From the NCBI GenBank assembly GCA_913775715.1, contig CAJYMC010000007.1, forward strand, positions 1,674,001 to 1,738,000: a DNA stretch of 64,000 nucleotides. The letters are read 5' to 3'. The notes below the pieces were generated by a model that saw nothing but the letters and a program-made list of their open reading frames with translations, made no database searches and had not been told where the DNA came from. Below, piece after piece: positions 54,670 through 64,000 of this stretch. Position 1 is the first letter of the stretch. Each line of letters begins with the position of its first letter. Position numbers and translations under genes: made by a program. Source of the stretch: an uncultured Exiguobacterium sp. (GTDB taxonomy: Bacteria > Bacillota > Bacilli > Exiguobacteriales > Exiguobacteriaceae).

Positions 54670-55488
54670 ATGTTTCCTACGATTCAAATGGCAGATCTTC
54701 AACAGCTCGTCCGAACGGATCAGATTCGCTGGTTTGACTGCCGATATGACTTGCAACAACCTGAATATGGACGAAATGCTTTCTTGGAACAACACGTCGA
54801 AGGTGCACAGCACCTGGATTTAACGACTGACCTTTCCGGTCCCATCGATGAGGTCGGTGGTCGGCATCCGCTTCCTTCAAAAGAAGCGTGGCAACACACA
54901 CTGGAACAGCATGGTGTGACACCGGAAGACTTCGTCGTCTTGTATGACGATGGTTTTCCCTATGCCGCTCGTGCCTGGTGGTTATTTAAATGGATTGGGC
55001 ATGAACGTGTCGTCGTCCTTGAGGGTGGATTCTCCTCTTACCTAGCATTCGATCTTCCGGTCACGGACGACGTTCCTACTTATGAAACGTCTCAGTACGC
55101 GCCTCGTTTTCAAGATGAGATGCTCGTCTCGTTCGAAGAGCTAAAGCATCAGCTGACAGAAACGATGATCATCGATTCCCGTGCACCCGATCGATACCGT
55201 GGAGAAATCGAACCACTCGATCACGTCGCCGGTCACATTCCAGGTGCCGTGAATTGTTTCTTTGAACACGCACTCTCACCGGATGGTCGTTTACGGGACG
55301 CGGAAGATTTAAAAGAACTGTACGCCGACATCCTGCCGGTCACGGCACCTATCCTCTATTGCGGAAGCGGTGTGACGGCATGCGTCAATGTCATTGCTCT
55401 CCATTCACTCGGAAAAACTGATGTCCGGCTTTACGCTGGCTCTTATAGTGATTGGGTTAGCCGTGGTGAAGACGTCTCCCGTTCGTAA
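54670..55488 (+). CDS. 3-mercaptopyruvate/thiosulfate sulfurtransferase
   Basis: Two-domain rhodanese, 272 residues. The C-terminal domain has the active loop CGSGVTA (Cys231), the form usual in mercaptopyruvate sulfurtransferases. The N-terminal domain is inactive (no Cys in the loop). ATG at 54670 with AAGGTG at 7 bases. Diverges from pgcA, terminator follows. Confidence 0.88.
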   Translation: MFPTIQMADLQQLVRTDQIRWFDCRYDLQQPEYGRNAFLEQHVEGAQHLDLTTDLSGPIDEVGGRHPLPSKEAWQHTLEQHGVTPEDFVVLYDDGFPYAARAWWLFKWIGHERVVVLEGGFSSYLAFDLPVTDDVPTYETSQYAPRFQDEMLVSFEELKHQLTETMIIDSRAPDRYRGEIEPLDHVAGHIPGAVNCFFEHALSPDGRLRDAEDLKELYADILPVTAPILYCGSGVTACVNVIALHSLGKTDVRLYAGSYSDWVSRGEDVSRS

Positions 55489-55492
55489 ATAG

Positions 55493-55528
55493 AAGACACT
55501 GACAGAAACATCTGTCGGTGTCTTTTTG
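55493..55528. terminator. Terminator between the sulfurtransferase and glgP
   Basis: AAGACACTGACAGA (55493-55506) and TCTGTCGGTGTCTT (55511-55524), one mismatch, then T. It may serve both convergent genes. Confidence 0.85.
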
Positions 55529-55529
55529 T

Positions 55530-57953
55530 TCAGAGTTGAATCGGTTTGATGTTCCAAATCGCATTCGCATACTCTTTAATCGTGCGATCACTTGAGAACA
55601 CACCTGACCGTGCAATATTAAAAATGACGCGTTTATACCATTCTTCTGGTTGCTGATACATCCGATCGATTCGTTCCTGCGCTTGTTGATAGGATAAGAA
55701 ATCTTTTAAAATTAAATATTCGTCATTATACGTCAATAATGAATCGTAAATAGCTTGGAATTCACCTGGAGCAAATAATGTTCCATCGACGAGACTATCG
55801 ATGATCCGTCGTAGCTCGGGTTGGGCAGTGTATTGATCGTATGCACTGTAACCACCGTACTGCTTGTAATTCATGACTTCCTGTGGTGTTAAGCCGAAGA
55901 TGAAAATGTTCGCATCCCCGACTTCGTCTCGAATTTCGATGTTCGCTCCGTCGAGCGTTCCGATCGTCAAGGCACCATTCATCATGAACTTCATGTTGCC
56001 GGTTCCAGAGGCTTCATAACTTGCGGTCGAAATCTGTTCACTGACATCACTTGCCGGGAAGATTTTCTCAGCAAGCGATACACGATAGTTTTCTAGGAAG
56101 ACGACTTTCAAGTATGGACTGACGTCTGGATCCTGATTGATCAAGCGAGCTAACGCATTGATATAACGAATGACTTCTTTTGCATAATGATAGCCTGGCG
56201 CAGCCTTTGCACCAAAGATGAACGTCCGCGGTGTCATCGTAAAGGAACGGTCTTCTTTCAGACGATAGTAGAGCGAATGAATGTGTAACGCATTTAAGAG
56301 TTGGCGTTTGTACGCATGCAATCGCTTGACTTGAACGTCAAAAATCGAGGTCGGATCTACGACGATCCCGGTTTCTTTTTCAATGAGCAACGCTAATTCT
56401 TCTTTACGCTGAAGTTTAATCTCGGCGATGTCCTTCTGTAGTGCTGAATCCTCTGCCCATTTCGTCAACTTTTGCAAATCGGACGGATGCTGAATCCAAC
56501 TATCCCCGATTGCCTCTGTCACGCGATTTGCCAGTGCTGGATTTGATGAAAGGAACCAGCGACGATGTGTAATCCCGTTTGTCTTATTATTAAAGCGAAG
56601 CGGAAACATCTCATAAAATAAGCGCATCTCGCGCTGCTTCAGAATCTCCGTATGAATCTGCGCGACACCATTCGTCGAATGCGTGCCGACAACAGCCAGA
56701 TTCGCCATGTTGATCCGGTCATCCGCGATGATAGCGATATCTCGCATATGCGCTTCCATGTGTGGATAGTTCGCAAGCACATCCTTACAGAAGCGTCGGT
56801 TGATTTCCTCGATGATGAGATAGATACGCGGTAACAAGCGACGGAACAAATCAATCGGCCAGCGCTCAAGCGCTTCTGACAGTAACGTGTGATTCGTAAA
56901 CGACATGACGCTCTTCGTGATCCGCCATGCTTCTTCCCAGCCAAATCCTTCTTCATCAACAAGAATCCGCATCAATTCCGGAATCGCGACGACCGGATGT
57001 GTATCATTGATATGGATGGCGATATGGTTGCCGAGTTGCTTCAATGAATGATTTCGCTTTTTAAAGGACGTCAAGATACTCCGTAATCCGGCAGAGACGA
57101 AGAAGTATTGTTGCTTCAGACGCAACTCTTTTCCTTCATACGTCGTATCATCCGGATACAGAAACTCTGAAATCGTCTGAATCGACTGTTTATGTGCCAG
57201 TAAATCTTTATAGTTCCCACGGTATTGGCTAAGTAATTCATCATCATCAAGTGGAGACTCAGCACTCCAGAGTCGCAGGTTATTAACGACCTTGTTTTGA
57301 TAACCGACAATCGGCATATCGTACGGAACGGCACGGACGATTTCAGCCGGTTCATGATGGACACGATATCCATCGCCGACCTCTTCGAGCCAAACGTGTC
57401 CACCGAATGGAACATCGACCGCTTTATCAGAACGTCTGATTTCCCACATGTTCCCGTTCTTCAGCCAGTTATCCGGTAACTCGACTTGATAGCCATCAAT
57501 GATTTTTTGCTTGAAGAGACCATATTGATACCGGATTCCATTCCCGTGTCCAGGAAGACCGAGCGCAGCAAGGGAATCAAGGAAACATGCCGCGAGACGA
57601 CCGAGCCCTCCGTTTCCAAGCCCAGGTTCCGGCTCTTCTTCTGTCAAATCACTGAGCTGATATCCGAGCTCATCGAGTCCCCGTTCCACATCCTTTAAGA
57701 CATCAAGACTCAATAGATTATTATGCAAGAAACGTCCGAGCAAAAACTCGAGTGAAAAGTAATAGACTTGCTTACTTTTTTTATGGATATATGTTTCCTT
57801 CGTCCGTAACCAATCGGTCGTGACAGTCTCGCGTACCAGATAGGCGAGCGTTTGATAGATATCATTTTCTGTTGCTTCCGTTATGGCTTTACCATGCATC
57901 GAAACGAATCGTTCCGTAAACCTCTCCTTGAATTTCTCTTTATCTTTGAACAT
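55530..57953 (-). CDS. glgP: Glycogen phosphorylase
   Basis: Releases glucose-1-phosphate from glycogen chain ends; uses pyridoxal phosphate. 807 residues, standard length, with GNGGLGRLAACF near the start and the cofactor-Lys segment EASGTGNMKFMMNG in the last third. ATG at 57953 follows AAAAGGGG at 7 bases; the longer frame from 58001 overlaps glgA. Last gene of glgC-glgD-glgA-glgP. Confidence 0.95.
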   Translation of the reverse strand: MFKDKEKFKERFTERFVSMHGKAITEATENDIYQTLAYLVRETVTTDWLRTKETYIHKKSKQVYYFSLEFLLGRFLHNNLLSLDVLKDVERGLDELGYQLSDLTEEEPEPGLGNGGLGRLAACFLDSLAALGLPGHGNGIRYQYGLFKQKIIDGYQVELPDNWLKNGNMWEIRRSDKAVDVPFGGHVWLEEVGDGYRVHHEPAEIVRAVPYDMPIVGYQNKVVNNLRLWSAESPLDDDELLSQYRGNYKDLLAHKQSIQTISEFLYPDDTTYEGKELRLKQQYFFVSAGLRSILTSFKKRNHSLKQLGNHIAIHINDTHPVVAIPELMRILVDEEGFGWEEAWRITKSVMSFTNHTLLSEALERWPIDLFRRLLPRIYLIIEEINRRFCKDVLANYPHMEAHMRDIAIIADDRINMANLAVVGTHSTNGVAQIHTEILKQREMRLFYEMFPLRFNNKTNGITHRRWFLSSNPALANRVTEAIGDSWIQHPSDLQKLTKWAEDSALQKDIAEIKLQRKEELALLIEKETGIVVDPTSIFDVQVKRLHAYKRQLLNALHIHSLYYRLKEDRSFTMTPRTFIFGAKAAPGYHYAKEVIRYINALARLINQDPDVSPYLKVVFLENYRVSLAEKIFPASDVSEQISTASYEASGTGNMKFMMNGALTIGTLDGANIEIRDEVGDANIFIFGLTPQEVMNYKQYGGYSAYDQYTAQPELRRIIDSLVDGTLFAPGEFQAIYDSLLTYNDEYLILKDFLSYQQAQERIDRMYQQPEEWYKRVIFNIARSGVFSSDRTIKEYANAIWNIKPIQL

Positions 57954-57981
57954 GACGTAACCCCTTTTCCCAGTGATACGA

Positions 57982-59433
57982 TCAAGTGGCGGACGGTGCA
58001 ATCAAACGATATAACGCCAAGTATTCGTCGGCTGAACGCAACCAGCTAAAGTCCTCATTCATCGCTGTCTCAATCAAATGCTCAAAGACTGGTCGATCAT
58101 GGTAGACCTCAATCGTACGTTTAATCGCTTCTAAAAACTCGTGTGCATTATAATTCGCGAACGAGAATCCATTTCCTTCTAACGTGAACTGATTGAACGG
58201 TTTGACCGTATCACGGAGCCCACCTGTTTCCCTGACGACCGGTAAACAGCCGTACTTCATCGAAATCAACTGACTGAGACCACACGGTTCAAAACGCGAC
58301 GGCATCAAGAAGGCGTCGCTACCTGCGTAAATCCGTTGTGCAAGACCAACGTCAAACCCGATATAAGAAGCGATTTTGTCTGGACGAATCGATGTCGCAT
58401 GATGGAACAGCCCTTCATATTCCGCTTCGCCCGATCCGAGAATGATGAACTGCGCATCGAGTTCAAATAATTCCGGTAAAATATGCGCGAGTAAGTCGAT
58501 TCCCTTTTGGTCGACAAGACGAGAAACGAATCCGAACAGTGGTACGTCCGGATTGACCGGGAGGCCTAATTCTTCTTGTAAAGCAGCCTTGTTTTTTGCT
58601 TTTCCTTCCGTGACGGTATCAACGGAATACGTCTCAACGAGATGCGTATCATGCGCAGGATCAAATTGACGATAGTCGATCCCGTTCAAGATGCCGCGCA
58701 CGTCGACGGCGCGATGTTGCAAGACTGGTTCCAGTGTCTCACCGTAATACGGATCCATGATTTCATCACGGTACGATGGACTGACTGTCGTAATTTGGTT
58801 GGAGTGGACGAGTCCTGCCTTCATGTAATTGACGAGACCGTTGTGAGCGATCCCATCGGCTGTGAAATGTTCATGACTCAAACCAAGTAAGTCACCGAGC
58901 ACTTCTTCCGGGAAGACACCTTGATATTGTAGATTGTGAATCGTAAAGACCGTTTTAATGTCTTGATAACGCTCAAGATGTTGGTAATGGATGCGTAAGA
59001 ACGCTGGAATCACACCTGTTTGCCAATCGTGACAATGGATGACGTCCGGTACTTCCTTTCGATCCAGATGTTGAATCATCTCAAGGACGGCACGTGAGAA
59101 ATAGGCAAATCGTTCCGCATCATCGTAATGTCCATAAATGACGCCGTCGCGTTTAAAGTAGTACTCATTATCGATGAAATAAAACGTCACACCGTCTTGT
59201 TTTAATCGAAGGACAGCACCAAATTGCTGGCGCCAGCCGACTGGCACGATGAAGTCGAACAAGAACTCCATCTCGGATTTGTATTGCTCTTTGATTTGAC
59301 CATAATTGGGTAAGACGACCGAAACGTCCGCCCCTTCCTCAGCAAGCGCTAAAGGGAGCGAGCCGACGACGTCAGCTAGCCCCCCTGTCTTGATGAAGGG
59401 TGTCGCTTCCGTGGCAGCAAACCATACCTTCAT
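57982..59433 (-). CDS. glgA: Glycogen synthase (ADP-glucose)
   Basis: Adds glucose from ADP-glucose to alpha-1,4-glucan. 483 residues with the N-terminal ADP-binding KTGGLADV (15-22) and the GT5 C-terminal [11 protein letters not shown] segment. The start is the ATG 59433 (AAAGGAG at 9 bases), as the ATG at 59442 overlaps the SD. Confidence 0.95.
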   Translation of the reverse strand: MKVWFAATEATPFIKTGGLADVVGSLPLALAEEGADVSVVLPNYGQIKEQYKSEMEFLFDFIVPVGWRQQFGAVLRLKQDGVTFYFIDNEYYFKRDGVIYGHYDDAERFAYFSRAVLEMIQHLDRKEVPDVIHCHDWQTGVIPAFLRIHYQHLERYQDIKTVFTIHNLQYQGVFPEEVLGDLLGLSHEHFTADGIAHNGLVNYMKAGLVHSNQITTVSPSYRDEIMDPYYGETLEPVLQHRAVDVRGILNGIDYRQFDPAHDTHLVETYSVDTVTEGKAKNKAALQEELGLPVNPDVPLFGFVSRLVDQKGIDLLAHILPELFELDAQFIILGSGEAEYEGLFHHATSIRPDKIASYIGFDVGLAQRIYAGSDAFLMPSRFEPCGLSQLISMKYGCLPVVRETGGLRDTVKPFNQFTLEGNGFSFANYNAHEFLEAIKRTIEVYHDRPVFEHLIETAMNEDFSWLRSADEYLALYRLIAPSAT

Positions 59434-59447
59434 GAATGACATCTCCT

Positions 59448-60548
59448 TTAAACGATTGTTTGTTTTTTGATGACGATCGGTTCTTCTGCCGTACCTCGAA
59501 TAACTTGACCGCGTTTGACAGTGACTTCTTTATCGAGAATCGCGTACTCGACGACCGCACCCTCTTCAATGACTGATTTTTGCATAATGATCGAATTTTT
59601 GACGCGAGCGTGTTTTCCGACTTTGACACCGCGGAACAGGATACTGTCCGTCGTCGTGCCTTCTAACTTACAGCCGTTCGCGACGAGTGAATTCTTGATG
59701 GCAGAACCCGGGAGATAACGCGTTGGCGGCTCATGCTTGATTTTCGTATAAACGTGTTGGAAGTCGTTGATCGCTCCCCATTGTTCAAGCAATAGCATGC
59801 TCTCACGGTAGTACGAACGTAGCGAGTGAATGACTTGTGATGTTCCACGGTACTCATATCCGTGCACGTGCAAGCGATTAAGTTGCGAACGAATGATACT
59901 TTGAAGTAAATCGTACTCACCACGTGCGATTGCTTCATCGATTAAGCGAACGAAGAGATTCTTCGATAGGACGACCGTCTCCATGTAGAACGTCTCATCT
60001 GTTGGTTGGAACCCTCGTGATCCGATCGCAGTTACGCGATTTTGTTCGCCAAAACGGATTGGACGGCAGTATTTACATGGTAGTTCACGCTTCGTATACA
60101 CGACCGTGATATCCGCATTCGACTCTTTATGTTCGCGTAAGACATCACGATAATCCACCGCTGATAAGATGTTCGAACCCGAGACGACGACATAGTTTTC
60201 TTTACTACGAAGGAAGAAATCACGGTGGAGATGGAAGTTCGATAGATCTCCCCGAAACTCGTTCGCATCTTGGGATAATGCGGGCGGGAAAATGTAAAGT
60301 CCACCGTTTGAACGGTCAAGATCCCACTCCTTACCGGATCCGAGATGATCCATCATCCCACGGTATTTTTCAAGCGTAAAAATCCCGATGTTTGCAATAT
60401 CATTTTGTACCATATTCGTTAATGTGAAATCAATCAATCGATAACGGCCCGCAAATGGCACAGCCGCTAAGTTACGATGCTCCGTCAATTCCTTGAAAAA
60501 TCCTTCTTCACCACTTAGATTGATGACACCTAATAAATCGACCTTCAT
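59448..60548 (-). CDS. glgD: Glucose-1-phosphate adenylyltransferase, regulatory subunit
   Basis: GlgC paralogue that joins GlgC in a heteromeric ADP-glucose pyrophosphorylase. 366 residues. The nucleotide loop GGxGxRL is degenerate ([13 protein letters not shown] instead), the mark of GlgD, while RYRLIDF and the C-terminal left-handed beta-helix repeats are kept. ATG at 60548 with AAGGAGG at 8 bases; the frame extends upstream into glgC but without an SD. Confidence 0.93.
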   Translation of the reverse strand: MKVDLLGVINLSGEEGFFKELTEHRNLAAVPFAGRYRLIDFTLTNMVQNDIANIGIFTLEKYRGMMDHLGSGKEWDLDRSNGGLYIFPPALSQDANEFRGDLSNFHLHRDFFLRSKENYVVVSGSNILSAVDYRDVLREHKESNADITVVYTKRELPCKYCRPIRFGEQNRVTAIGSRGFQPTDETFYMETVVLSKNLFVRLIDEAIARGEYDLLQSIIRSQLNRLHVHGYEYRGTSQVIHSLRSYYRESMLLLEQWGAINDFQHVYTKIKHEPPTRYLPGSAIKNSLVANGCKLEGTTTDSILFRGVKVGKHARVKNSIIMQKSVIEEGAVVEYAILDKEVTVKRGQVIRGTAEEPIVIKKQTIV

Positions 60549-60561
60549 TCGAATATCCTCC

Positions 60562-61722
60562 TTATTGAATCGCTTCTTTGATGACTTCGTTCTTTTTGAC
60601 GATACTATCTGCTTCAATGACGAAGACTTCTCCGTCCGGAGAACCAATCGTCGCACCATCTTCAACGATGACACCATCTGCTAGAATCGCCCGGTGAATC
60701 GTGACATCTCGTCCGATTTTAACGTTCGGGAAGATGACCGAGTCTTTGACGAGTGATCCTTCTGCTACTTCTACGCCATGGAAGAGGACCGAATGATTGA
60801 TTTCACCTTCGATATGGCATCCTTCATTGATGATGGATGACTCGACCGTTGCAGCGTTTCCAATGTATTGAGGTTGTTGATTCGGGTTGACTGAATAGAC
60901 TTTCCAAGATGGATCGTATAAATCGAATTCTGGTTCTGCCGTCAATAAATCCATGTTGGCTTCCCAAAGCGATTGAATCGTTCCGACGTCTTTCCAGTAT
61001 CCTTTGAATTTATACGCACGAATGTTCAGATTTTCAAAGAGCATGTTCGGAATGATGTTCTTACCGAAGTCGAAACTTGATTCCGCATCCCCTGCATCTT
61101 GAATCAAATGACGCTTCAACACATCCCAGTTAAAGACATAGATTCCCATCGATGCGAGATTGGATTTAGGATTCTCAGGCTTTTCTTCGAATTCGTTGAT
61201 TCGGAGATCATCATCGGTATTGAGAATTCCGAATCGCGGTGCTTCTTCCCACGGCACTTCACGAACGGAGATCGTCACATCCGCTCCAGCAAGACGATGT
61301 TCTTCAATCATTTGTTCATAATCCATTTTATAGATATGGTCGCCTGATAGGACGAGTACATAGTCAGGGTCGAATTGGTTGATATAACTCATGTTGCGAT
61401 AAATGGCATTCGCCGTTCCTTCATACCAGTTCTTTCCGTTCTGTGCTTGATAAGGAGGTAGGATCGTTAAACCACCATTACGTCGATCTAAATCCCACGC
61501 ACTCCCGATGCCGAGATAGCGATTTAATTCAAGTGGTTCATATTGCGTCAATACACCGACTGTATCGATTCCTGAGTTCGTACAGTTCGATAATGGGAAA
61601 TCAATGATCCGATATTTTCCTCCAAATGCGACAGCTGGTTTTGCAGTATGTTTCGTCAAAGCTCCCAGACGTTTCCCTTCTCCGCCTGCAAGTAACATCG
61701 CAACGACATTCTTTTTAGCCAT
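60562..61722 (-). CDS. glgC: Glucose-1-phosphate adenylyltransferase, catalytic subunit
   Basis: Makes ADP-glucose from ATP and glucose-1-phosphate, the first committed step. 386 residues with the intact nucleotide loop GGEGKRLG (13-20), [12 protein letters not shown] and a C-terminal beta-helix. ATG at 61722 after GGAGG at 7 bases; the frame continuing to 61851 has no SD. First gene of the operon: in Bacillus glgB comes first, and it is missing here. Confidence 0.95.
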   Translation of the reverse strand: MAKKNVVAMLLAGGEGKRLGALTKHTAKPAVAFGGKYRIIDFPLSNCTNSGIDTVGVLTQYEPLELNRYLGIGSAWDLDRRNGGLTILPPYQAQNGKNWYEGTANAIYRNMSYINQFDPDYVLVLSGDHIYKMDYEQMIEEHRLAGADVTISVREVPWEEAPRFGILNTDDDLRINEFEEKPENPKSNLASMGIYVFNWDVLKRHLIQDAGDAESSFDFGKNIIPNMLFENLNIRAYKFKGYWKDVGTIQSLWEANMDLLTAEPEFDLYDPSWKVYSVNPNQQPQYIGNAATVESSIINEGCHIEGEINHSVLFHGVEVAEGSLVKDSVIFPNVKIGRDVTIHRAILADGVIVEDGATIGSPDGEVFVIEADSIVKKNEVIKEAIQ

Positions 61723-61928
61723 TTCGTCCCCTCCATTTATGCTCTTTTTTTCAGATCTAACCACTTTCAAAAAATCCACAGATACTTCTATATACCCAAT
61801 CTTTTCTCTTTTTAATATAACATTCCTGCAAATAGGTTTATTAAAATACAAAAATCGAAAAAAAATCTACTGTTTTCTCCATAAAAGACCGATAATAGGA
61901 ATGAAATGGCTTTTTGAAAGGAGTTCTC

Positions 61929-63704
61929 ATGCGAATCACAACCGGATATCTCGTACTCATTGGTCTAGCGGCGATGCTTTTATTTTCCTTATTCTCCATT
62001 AAGGATGAGTTGAAGTCCGCACGTACTCTTTTTTTCTGGGCCGATGAACAGACAACACGACATCCATTGACCTCCTACCAACCGATTACTGTCACGTATG
62101 AAAATAAACGCGTCGAGCTCTATGACGGATTGCGACGAGATGACTTGACGCCTCAAACATTACCGAAAAAAATAGAACAAGCGTTTGTAGCAATCGAAGA
62201 TCAACGATTTTATCAACATGACGGATATGACATCACAGGAATCTTACGTGCCTTCACAAAAAACCAGTCCGATTCCAAGTCGCAAGGTGGGAGTACGATC
62301 ACACAGCAACTAGCAAGAATGACCTATCTATCGAACGAAAAAACATATACCAGAAAAATAAAAGAATTGCTAATTGCAATCTCTTTAGAACAGAAATACT
62401 CAAAAAAAGAACTGATGACAGCGTATGTCAATCAAGCCTATTTCGCGAATAATATTTATGGAATCGAACTTGCCGCAAAATCCTATTTCAATAAGTCGGC
62501 ACGAGAGTTGAATTGGTCAGAAGTCAGTTTTCTGACAGCGATTCCGAATAATCCATCACTCTACGACCCGCTTCGTTTTCCCGAAAACACAAAAAAACGT
62601 CAGCAACGAATCGCTCAAGCATTAGTACGCGATCGTGTACTGACTAAGGATTTTACTGTTTCTAATGTGTCGCCCCGATCCTATAAACCGCGTGTCCCTT
62701 ATCCAGATTATATCGATGCGACCGTTCAAGCTGCCGTTCGGATGACAGCTCAAAAACACGGTTGGAGTGAGAAGCGAGCTGCAGAATATCTGCATCAACA
62801 GGGAGCAGTCATCTCGACATATCTCGACTCAGCAGAGCAACGACGAGCTAAAGAAGCCCTTCGTCGTCTACCAGACCCGATTGAGGGAGCCTATGTTGGC
62901 ATCGATGGACAGACACACGGAGTCACGGCTCTTGTCGGCTATAAATCTGATTTGACGGGTCAGTTCAACCGAGCTGTACAATCCTACCGACAACCTGGTT
63001 CAGCCATCAAACCGTTACTTGTTTATGGACCTTACCTCGAGAAGACGAAAGCCCGATTGTCCAGTACGATAGACGGTAGTCCGGTCTGTATCGGTGGATA
63101 CTGCCCTTCAAATAGTGGGAATCGAATACTTGGACGAGTGACGATTGCCGATGCGATTGCTTATTCCTATAACACACCCGCAATTCGCGCATTCGCCGTC
63201 TCATTCCGGGAAGGATTAAAGTCCATCCGTCCGTTTCATTTCAGTCAATGGACACGGGAAGATGATGCGTTTACGAGTGCTCTAGGCGGTTTGCAGTACG
63301 GCATCAGTCCATATGAACTGACAAATGCCTATACCGTATTTGTTAATGATGGTCTCTATCGACCGGCATCGATGATTAAAAGTATTACGTTTCGAAATGG
63401 AACGGTCGAACGACCACAAGAAAAGGAACAACGGATTTGGTCCAGTCAGACGAACCAAGAACTACGTATTGGTTTAAAAAATGTCATGACCTACGGAACG
63501 GGACGCAAAGGATATGACTCATCTGCTCGCTATATCGGAGGAAAAACAGGAACAACGAACGACAATAAGGATATGTGGTTCGTTGGTATCAAAAATCAGC
63601 ACATCGGAGGAATTTGGCTAGGGGCTGATCGCCCGCGTCCGTTCCCTATCGAAGCAAATGCAACGTTACAGGTCAAGACGTGGGCAACGATTTTACGCCC
63701 TTGA
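61929..63704 (+). CDS. Class A penicillin-binding protein
   Basis: Bifunctional peptidoglycan glycosyltransferase/transpeptidase. 591 residues: N-terminal TM (about 5-23), GT51 domain with EDQRFYQH (catalytic Glu90) and GGSTITQQ (120-127), then the transpeptidase with SxxK (Ser358, Lys361), SxN (413-415) and KTG (539-541). Two Cys (about 387 and 392) lie between SxxK and SxN. It resembles the shorter PBP2d/2c type. Start at ATG 61929, as the TTG at 61914 overlaps the SD. It diverges from glgC and ends one base from the convergent gene at 63706. Confidence 0.9.
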   Translation: MRITTGYLVLIGLAAMLLFSLFSIKDELKSARTLFFWADEQTTRHPLTSYQPITVTYENKRVELYDGLRRDDLTPQTLPKKIEQAFVAIEDQRFYQHDGYDITGILRAFTKNQSDSKSQGGSTITQQLARMTYLSNEKTYTRKIKELLIAISLEQKYSKKELMTAYVNQAYFANNIYGIELAAKSYFNKSARELNWSEVSFLTAIPNNPSLYDPLRFPENTKKRQQRIAQALVRDRVLTKDFTVSNVSPRSYKPRVPYPDYIDATVQAAVRMTAQKHGWSEKRAAEYLHQQGAVISTYLDSAEQRRAKEALRRLPDPIEGAYVGIDGQTHGVTALVGYKSDLTGQFNRAVQSYRQPGSAIKPLLVYGPYLEKTKARLSSTIDGSPVCIGGYCPSNSGNRILGRVTIADAIAYSYNTPAIRAFAVSFREGLKSIRPFHFSQWTREDDAFTSALGGLQYGISPYELTNAYTVFVNDGLYRPASMIKSITFRNGTVERPQEKEQRIWSSQTNQELRIGLKNVMTYGTGRKGYDSSARYIGGKTGTTNDNKDMWFVGIKNQHIGGIWLGADRPRPFPIEANATLQVKTWATILRP

Positions 63705-63705
63705 G

Positions 63706-63981
63706 TCAACTCGGAAATAAAATTGCTTCCCCGAAGGAATTAAATAAAGTTAACCCAACCCACGATAGACCAGCAAGCAACACACCCCATGCTAAGAAAG
63801 AAAAGATGATCAAACCGACGGCTCCTGCTGCACTCGTCATCTTACTAATCTGTACCGTGTAAAAGATAAAATAGATGAAGAAGGATGCAAGCAACACGAT
63901 TCCGACATGCAAGAAAGACGTCATGAAAGCGAAGCTGACACACCCTCCGATAAGTAGGAGAATACTTCCCGGACGTAGCAT
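63706..63981 (-). CDS. Hydrophobic membrane protein, possibly truncated by window edge
   Basis: At least 91 residues with three hydrophobic helices (about 7-24, 27-47 and 55-80); no family recognised. The ATG at 63981 has only a distant GAAGGA about 12 bases upstream, and the frame is still open to the window edge, so the gene may begin further right. If so, this is the C-terminal part of a larger protein. Confidence 0.5.
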   Translation of the reverse strand: MLRPGSILLLIGGCVSFAFMTSFLHVGIVLLASFFIYFIFYTVQISKMTSAAGAVGLIIFSFLAWGVLLAGLSWVGLTLFNSFGEAILFPS

Positions 63982-64000
63982 ACCGAGTGTCGTTCCTTCT

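Overview
The window is chromosomal DNA of a low-GC Gram-positive bacterium (Bacillota). I infer an Exiguobacterium-like member of the Bacillales. The grounds are clear Bacillus-type genes (comK, cssRS, tnrA, scoC, prsA, ecsAB, glpPFKD, yhaM, yheAB), canonical AGGAGG ribosome sites, and sigma-A promoters, together with the absence of any sporulation gene. Most of these genes are known from the comK/glp/hem/ecs/prsA/addAB part of the Bacillus subtilis chromosome, so this looks like a rearranged core region. I see no rRNA, tRNA, insertion sequence, prophage, integron or CRISPR array. Gene density is high, and most transcription units end in clear hairpin terminators.

Layout. 1-7 kb: 3' part of addB cut by the window edge (runs leftward), a truncated haemoglobin, two unknown proteins, comK, and the secretion-stress pair cssR-cssS. 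7-12 kb: a small iron-responsive-looking membrane protein, mgsA, lcfB, a short-chain dehydrogenase, lplJ and a DsbA/FrnE-like oxidoreductase. 12-17 kb: the glycerol regulon glpP, glpF-glpK and glpD, with leader terminators and a CcpA site. 17-26 kb: a YczE-type membrane protein, an ABC-2 export pair, two GNAT acetyltransferases, a Cache-GGDEF protein, a sucrose-6-phosphate hydrolase and a UvrD-like helicase. 26-33 kb: mscL, a HAD phosphatase, cardiolipin synthase and the heme operon hemE-hemH-hemY. 33-35 kb: tnrA and amtB diverging around a perfect TnrA box. 35-44 kb: ecsAB, two tandem GlsB-like stress proteins, a TcaA-like anchored protein, hit, yhaH, scoC, prsA, namA and yhaM. 44-52 kb: a CorA-type transporter, dinB with a LexA box, yheA-yheB, a PucR-type regulator, msmX, an amino-acid ABC importer lacking its ATPase, and an aldo/keto reductase. 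52-62 kb: pgcA, a mercaptopyruvate sulfurtransferase and the glycogen operon glgC-glgD-glgA-glgP. The end: a class A penicillin-binding protein and a membrane protein that may continue past the edge.

How the parts fit. Two themes recur. One is carbon storage and supply: glycerol uptake, sucrose-6-phosphate hydrolysis, the MsmX sugar-import ATPase, phosphoglucomutase and glycogen synthesis/breakdown, with cre-type sites at glpF, lcfB and msmX. The other is export and envelope quality control: CssRS, EcsAB, ScoC, PrsA, MscL, cardiolipin synthase and a PBP. The most interesting unexplained signals are in noncoding DNA. They are hairpins lying between a Shine-Dalgarno sequence and its start codon, an SD buried in a terminator-like stem, a Fur-type promoter on an unknown 51-residue membrane protein, two copies of the same AATGAAT-N4-ATTCATT operator, and a 154-bp palindromic intergenic element. 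I found no clear new multigene system.
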